Shown one piece after another: positions 60,589 to 64,000 of a stretch of 64,000 nucleotides of DNA. The first letter of the stretch is position 1; every line of letters begins with the position of its first letter. Both the position numbers and the translations under genes were made by a program. Location: positions 4,902-68,901 of the forward strand of contig JAVBOM010000032.1 of NCBI GenBank assembly GCA_031550535.1. Reading direction: 5' to 3'. The notes beneath the pieces were generated by a model that made no database searches, was not told the origin of the DNA, and saw only the letters and a program-made list of their open reading frames with translations. This stretch comes from Avichristensenella sp031550535 (lineage in GTDB: Bacteria > Bacillota > Clostridia > Christensenellales > Aristaeellaceae).

Positions 60589-62193
60589 TTAGAAGAACGC
60601 CTCAAGCCCGTTGGCGGTGATGTAGAACTCGCGGAAAATTTCGTCCAGCGGCGTGCTCTCGTAGCAGGTGCTCACGGCATCCAGATACATGAACGCGCCC
60701 TCCGCGCCGTTTTTCCATTCCTGGACGCCGTACCCGTTCGGGTCGCCGTTCGCGAAGAAGTTGGACCAGTAGCTGGTCATGGCATCGGCGGTGACGTAAT
60801 CCCACACTTCCCATTCGCGCTCGTAGTTGCCCGGCCGCAGGGAACCGAACATGTACCACAGCTCGGCGGAATGCCAGCCCCACTCATTGGTGGGCGGGAT
60901 GCGGCCAAAGTGGAAGGAGTAGAAGTTGCCGCTGTTCTGCTTCATCATGATTTCGCCGTACAGGCGGGCGGAATACAGCGCGTACCAGCTCTTCACCGCG
61001 CGGTTGTAATAGCCCACGTTGCCGTCCGTGACTTCCAGCGCGGTCTCCAGCGCGTACTTGTCGCACAGCGCATCGCCGAACTGCTCGCGGATGGCGGCGT
61101 ACAGATCGGCGGCGGTTGCGGCCTCATAATCGCCCGATTCGCCAAAGACGTTTCCGGCCATCATGTTCACGCCGTCTAGCTGCCCCGCGCGCAGGTAGAA
61201 GTCCTTCGGGCTTTCGACCAGGGCATAGCCGTCAATGACGGTGCTGCCGCTGAAGTTGCCGCCGTCGACCACGGCGATCACATCCTCGGCGGGAAGGGCG
61301 CGCAGTTCCTCGACGCTCACGTCATGGGCGAGGCCCAGCGCGTCCAGCGCCGCGAGGCCCGCTTCGTACCCCTGCTCCAGCGTCCTGTAGGAGCCGAATG
61401 CGCCCAGCGCCGACTGGTTGACGGTCCCCGCGACGTACGCGTTTGACAGCGGGGAAACGAGCGCGGCGGTGGTCTTGCTGCTGCCGCCCGACTGGCCGCC
61501 GACATGGATACGGCTGGGGTCGCCGCCGAACGCCGCGATGTTCTCGCTGACCCACTGGATTGACTTGGCGATGTCCATGACGATGTAGTCGCCGGATCCG
61601 CCGTATTCGGTTTCGGCGGAGAGCTGTGGCAGGCACAGCAGGCCGAAAATATTCAGGCGCGTGCCGACGGTCACGACCACGACACCCTTGTCCGCCAGCC
61701 CCTGGGCGTCAAACTCGGCCTCGTAGGAGTAGCCGTGGTTCAGTCCGCCGCCATGGAACCAGACGAACACCGGCAGGTTTTCGTCGCCCTTGACAGCGGG
61801 CGTAAAGACGTTCAGATACAGGCAGTCCTCGCTGTTCTCCGGAAAGCCGTCGGGATAGAAACCGCCCCATGTGGGCGCGTATTCCGGGTTCGATTTCGCG
61901 AAGCCCGCGACATACGCCGGTTGTACCGCGGCATTGCCGTAGGTGTCGCAAACCTTGGTGCCCTCCCAGGGCTCCGCGTCCTGCGGCGCTTTCCAGCGCA
62001 GATCGCCCACGGGCGGGGCGGCATACGGAATGCCCTTGAAGATCGTCACGTCATAATCCGGCCCTGTGACGCCGGAAACATTTCCATACGCCGTCGCGAC
62101 GACCCCCAATCCCTCGAAGGCTGACGCGGACGCAAAGGCGCCGGTGGCCAGGATCATGGCCAGGCACAGGAACAACGCTACACGTTTTTTCAC
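60589..62193 (-). CDS. Secreted type-B carboxylesterase
   Basis: A product of 534 residues. The GTG start begins a signal peptide (KKRVALFLCLAMILATGAFA, then SASAFEG). The alpha/beta hydrolase has the type-B N-terminus FKGIPYAAPPVGDLRWKAPQ, SEDCLYLNVFTP, oxyanion loop WFHGGGL and nucleophile elbow GGQSGGS (Ser). The probable catalytic His lies in WHSAELWYMFG. The usual GESAGG is GGQSGGS here. Hydrolyses an external ester, perhaps acetyl or feruloyl groups (inference). GAGGAGG is 8 nt before the GTG at 62193; the open frame beyond to 62397 is rejected. Confidence 0.92.
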   Translation of the reverse strand: MKKRVALFLCLAMILATGAFASASAFEGLGVVATAYGNVSGVTGPDYDVTIFKGIPYAAPPVGDLRWKAPQDAEPWEGTKVCDTYGNAAVQPAYVAGFAKSNPEYAPTWGGFYPDGFPENSEDCLYLNVFTPAVKGDENLPVFVWFHGGGLNHGYSYEAEFDAQGLADKGVVVVTVGTRLNIFGLLCLPQLSAETEYGGSGDYIVMDIAKSIQWVSENIAAFGGDPSRIHVGGQSGGSSKTTAALVSPLSNAYVAGTVNQSALGAFGSYRTLEQGYEAGLAALDALGLAHDVSVEELRALPAEDVIAVVDGGNFSGSTVIDGYALVESPKDFYLRAGQLDGVNMMAGNVFGESGDYEAATAADLYAAIREQFGDALCDKYALETALEVTDGNVGYYNRAVKSWYALYSARLYGEIMMKQNSGNFYSFHFGRIPPTNEWGWHSAELWYMFGSLRPGNYEREWEVWDYVTADAMTSYWSNFFANGDPNGYGVQEWKNGAEGAFMYLDAVSTCYESTPLDEIFREFYITANGLEAFF

Positions 62194-62491
62194 CGATGAA
62201 GCCTCCTCTTTTCTCTTTCGTCTGTCATTGCTATGCATTTTCACAAGCTTTTCCGGCAAAGGGCCGACCCGCGCACCTCCTCCCTGATCGCATGTACACC
62301 AGAAAAGCTCGCATTGACCTGTCGGACTTGTCAGCAGTGTGGCGGGATGGTTGTGTGGGCAAGAACGGTGGCGTCGGCACGCGGCCGCCGGTTGCATGTT
62401 GAGAAGAGGAACTCGATGGTTATTACAAATTGAACAAAAATGTTAAAATATTATATTAAAACAAAGAAACACGTGTATCTTGGTTTATTCG

Positions 62492-62519
62492 ATTATAGTA
62501 CAAACGGCACGATTGTCAA
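62492..62519 (-). promoter_or_regulatory. Consensus SigA promoter of the carboxylesterase
   Basis: On the minus strand TTGACA (62514-62519) and TATAAT (62492-62497), both perfect, 16-bp spacer. Confidence 0.7.
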
Positions 62520-62527
62520 GTGGAATT

Positions 62528-62542
62528 GATGGATTTTCCATC
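62528..62542. promoter_or_regulatory. Candidate TetR operator
   Basis: GATGGATTTTCCATC, perfect 6-bp arms around TTT, lying between the two divergent promoters and suitable for a TetR dimer. Confidence 0.5.
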
Positions 62543-62607
62543 CATAAAGCGAGGGGTTATGCTGTGGAAAGTGTTCATTTTCCCACTGCCCGCGTTTTCG
62601 GGAAGGG

Positions 62608-62637
62608 TTGACTTCCTTCGGGGGACTTTGCTATATT
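62608..62637 (+). promoter_or_regulatory. SigA-type promoter of the TetR gene
   Basis: TTGACT (62608-62613) and TATATT (62632-62637), 18-bp spacer. It excludes the TTG at 62636 as a start. Confidence 0.6.
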
Positions 62638-62665
62638 GGTTTTGACTACCATGGAAAGGATGCGC

Positions 62666-63343
62666 ATGATGCCTGCCGATAGAACCAATCCCGAGGAGAT
62701 TCGCACGGCCTTGCTCGCGTCCGCGAAGAAGCTGTTCTTTGAGTACGGCATCATCGGGACGGAAATGAAAGCTGTCGCCGAGCATGCCGGCGTAAGCAGG
62801 AGCACTTTATACCGATACGTGCTGGACAGGAACCAGCTTGCCTTCATGGTTTCCACGGAGGTGTTCGCGGAGCTGACCGACAAATGCATGGCCGTTGCCG
62901 TCGGCCCGAACCTTACCGGCTACCAGAAGCTGGAGCAGTATGTGCACCACGTCATTACGACGCTGTGCGGCAGCATCCCGCTGGTGAACTATATCAGCGA
63001 GTTTGACAGCCTGTTCAAAAACGAATACCCGGAGATCCCGGAAGCGGTGGAATACGCGGACGCGATGCGCCGCACCATGCACCGTGTTGGGCGGTTCATG
63101 TCCGAGGGGCTGGCGGACGGCAGCGTCCGGCGCATGGACGATCCGGCGCTCTATGTAGCCGTGCTGATGAACACGATCTTCGGCCTGGTGGAGCGGATGC
63201 TGCCCCGCGAGATGCATTATCAGGAGGAGCAGGGCGTATCCGCGATGGATGTCACGGTGGCCGCGGCGGATATTTTGCTGGAAAGCATCAAGCGGGGCGC
63301 GGCGGACGCTGCGGATCGTAAAAAAGGAAAGGGCGATTTCTGA
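62666..63343 (+). CDS. TetR/AcrR family transcriptional regulator
   Basis: A product of 225 residues. The HTH is IRTALLASAKKLFFEYGIIGTEMKAVAEHAGVSRSTLYRYVLDRNQLAFMV. The C-terminal domain is larger than average, with helices around SIPLVNYISEFDSLFKNEYPEIPEAV. The ATG at 62666 (or 62669) has GGAAAGGA 5-8 nt upstream. Divergent from the secreted carboxylesterase, the most likely target. The stop codon lies in the loop region of a terminator hairpin. Confidence 0.9.
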   Translation: MMPADRTNPEEIRTALLASAKKLFFEYGIIGTEMKAVAEHAGVSRSTLYRYVLDRNQLAFMVSTEVFAELTDKCMAVAVGPNLTGYQKLEQYVHHVITTLCGSIPLVNYISEFDSLFKNEYPEIPEAVEYADAMRRTMHRVGRFMSEGLADGSVRRMDDPALYVAVLMNTIFGLVERMLPREMHYQEEQGVSAMDVTVAAADILLESIKRGAADAADRKKGKGDF

Positions 63344-63355
63344 AAGAAATCGCCC
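63331..63355. terminator. Bidirectional terminator overlapping the TetR stop codon
   Basis: GGGCGATTTCT and AGAAATCGCCC, an 11-bp perfect stem with loop GAA, between convergent genes. Confidence 0.8.
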
Positions 63356-63364
63356 TGGGAGCCT

Positions 63365-64000
63365 TCATCCTTTCCCCGCCTCAAAAGCCGTCCGGTACAG
63401 CCGCGCATACGCGCCGCCCCTCGCCATCAGGGACGCGTGCGTGCCTTCTTCGCCAATGCCCTGGTCCGTCAGCACAAGGATGCGCTTCGCGTTTTGAATG
63501 GTGGACAGGCGGTGCGCGATGACCAGCGCGGTGCGGTTTTCGGCCAGGCGCTCCAGCGACTCGCGGACGACCTTCTCGCTCTCGCTGTCCAGCGCGCTGG
63601 TCGCCTCGTCAAAGATCAGGATGGCCGGGTCCTTCAGGAACACGCGGGCGATGCTCAGCCGCTGCTTCTGCCCGCCGGACAGGCGGACGCCGCGCTGGCC
63701 GATCTCCGTGTCGTATCCGTTTGGCAGTCCCTCAATGAACGCGTGCGCGTTCGCCTTCTTCGCCGCCTCGATGATTTCCTCCCGGCTCGCGCCGGGCCTT
63801 CCGTAGCGGATGTTCTCGATCACCGTGCCCGCGAAGAGGTACACATCCTGCTGCACGACGCCCACGGCGCGGCGCAGGTCGAAAAGGCGGAGCGACTTCA
63901 CATCCACGCCGTCCACGAGCACGCGGCCCTCCCGCGCGTCGTAAAAGCGGGGGATGAGGGAGCAGAGCGTCGTCTTGCCGACGCCGGACGTGCCCACCAG
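63365..64000 (-). CDS. ABC exporter ATP-binding domain (partial, continues beyond the window)
   Basis: The C-terminal 211 or so residues of a probable fused membrane-ATPase exporter of the MsbA/MdlB type. Walker A is GTSGVGKTT at the window edge, then Q-loop VVQQDVYLF, signature LSGGQKQRLSIAR, Walker B AILIFDEATSALD and the H-loop IAHRLST. The family ending is EGTHASLMARGGAYARLYRTAFE. The 5' part, with membrane helices, lies past position 64000. Substrate unknown. Confidence 0.93.
   Translation of the reverse strand: MVGTSGVGKTTLCSLIPRFYDAREGRVLVDGVDVKSLRLFDLRRAVGVVQQDVYLFAGTVIENIRYGRPGASREEIIEAAKKANAHAFIEGLPNGYDTEIGQRGVRLSGGQKQRLSIARVFLKDPAILIFDEATSALDSESEKVVRESLERLAENRTALVIAHRLSTIQNAKRILVLTDQGIGEEGTHASLMARGGAYARLYRTAFEAGKG

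Larger units (their letters stand above)
62194..62665. other. Divergent control region between esterase and TetR genes
   Basis: About 470 bp with no credible gene. It holds the esterase promoter (62492-62519), a 15-bp palindrome (62528-62542) and the TetR promoter (62608-62637). The esterase transcript would have a leader of about 290 nt, with an AT-rich block around 62430-62470. I see no known riboswitch. Confidence 0.6.

Overview
The window is a high-GC, Gram-positive-looking chromosomal segment. It is most consistent with an uncultured or gut-type Clostridia (Eubacteriales/Christensenellales-like). Reasons: SigA promoters and purine-rich Shine-Dalgarno sites, 4-bp or 1-bp gene overlaps, BlaI/M56, PerR/catalase and DegV genes, LacI-controlled sugar ABC transport, and collagen-like and Cys-rich surface proteins preceded by SigK-like motifs that suggest endospore formation. 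This placement is inferred from gene content. I see no rRNA, tRNA, CRISPR, phage or transposase genes.

Layout. 1-1700: prfC (RF3) on the minus strand. 1.8-9 kb: a compact type IV pilus/type II secretion-like locus (secreted transglutaminase-like protein, PilC, four small pilin-like or bitopic proteins, a PilT-type ATPase). It is followed by a BTAD regulator with a degenerate GGDEF module, an AlkD-like protein and a DUF6273-like protein. 9.7-12.4 kb: a large REC/GGDEF/EAL/PAS/GGDEF protein. 12.7-18.4 kb: an unknown protein, a BlaI-M56 signalling pair with a secreted third gene, PerR facing catalase, and a DUF454 protein. 18.5-29 kb: a sugar-utilisation region (LacI, two permeases, binding protein, a six-hairpin glycosidase, two Gfo/Idh/MocA dehydrogenases), interrupted by decayed genes (a frameshifted metallo-hydrolase and the tail of a GH95-like enzyme). 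29-36.4 kb: a collagen-like protein, a pair of iron-sulfur redox proteins, a radical-SAM/DUF4130 pair, an endonuclease/exonuclease/phosphatase-family protein and a Cys/Pro-rich protein. 36.7-40.9 kb: UDP-GlcNAc 2-epimerase, a GT2 synthase carrying three MshEN-like domains, and a small membrane protein. 41-48.7 kb: a secreted unknown, a truncated LplB-type permease, a second collagen-like protein and a large hybrid histidine kinase. 49-64 kb: an XRE-like regulator, DegV, ProRS, MATE, VOC, rubrerythrin, CorA, an orphan ribbon-helix-helix protein, TetR, a nucleoside-diphosphate-sugar-type epimerase, AzlCD, DUF6530, an FUSC-like protein, a secreted carboxylesterase facing a TetR, and the start of an ABC exporter.

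Two themes connect these parts. First, an approximately 60-bp palindromic element made of two adjacent hairpins is scattered at roughly 18 sites. Most copies lie between genes, often directly before a Shine-Dalgarno site. One is inserted in frame in proS, and half of one appears to code for part of the N-terminus of a permease. Several genes have false upstream start codons inside copies of this element. Second, cyclic-di-GMP-type modules recur (GGDEF/EAL protein, BTAD-GGDEF regulator, MshEN domains on a glycan synthase) beside pilus-like and exopolysaccharide-like genes. This suggests coordinated control of surface structures, which is inference and not shown by the sequence.
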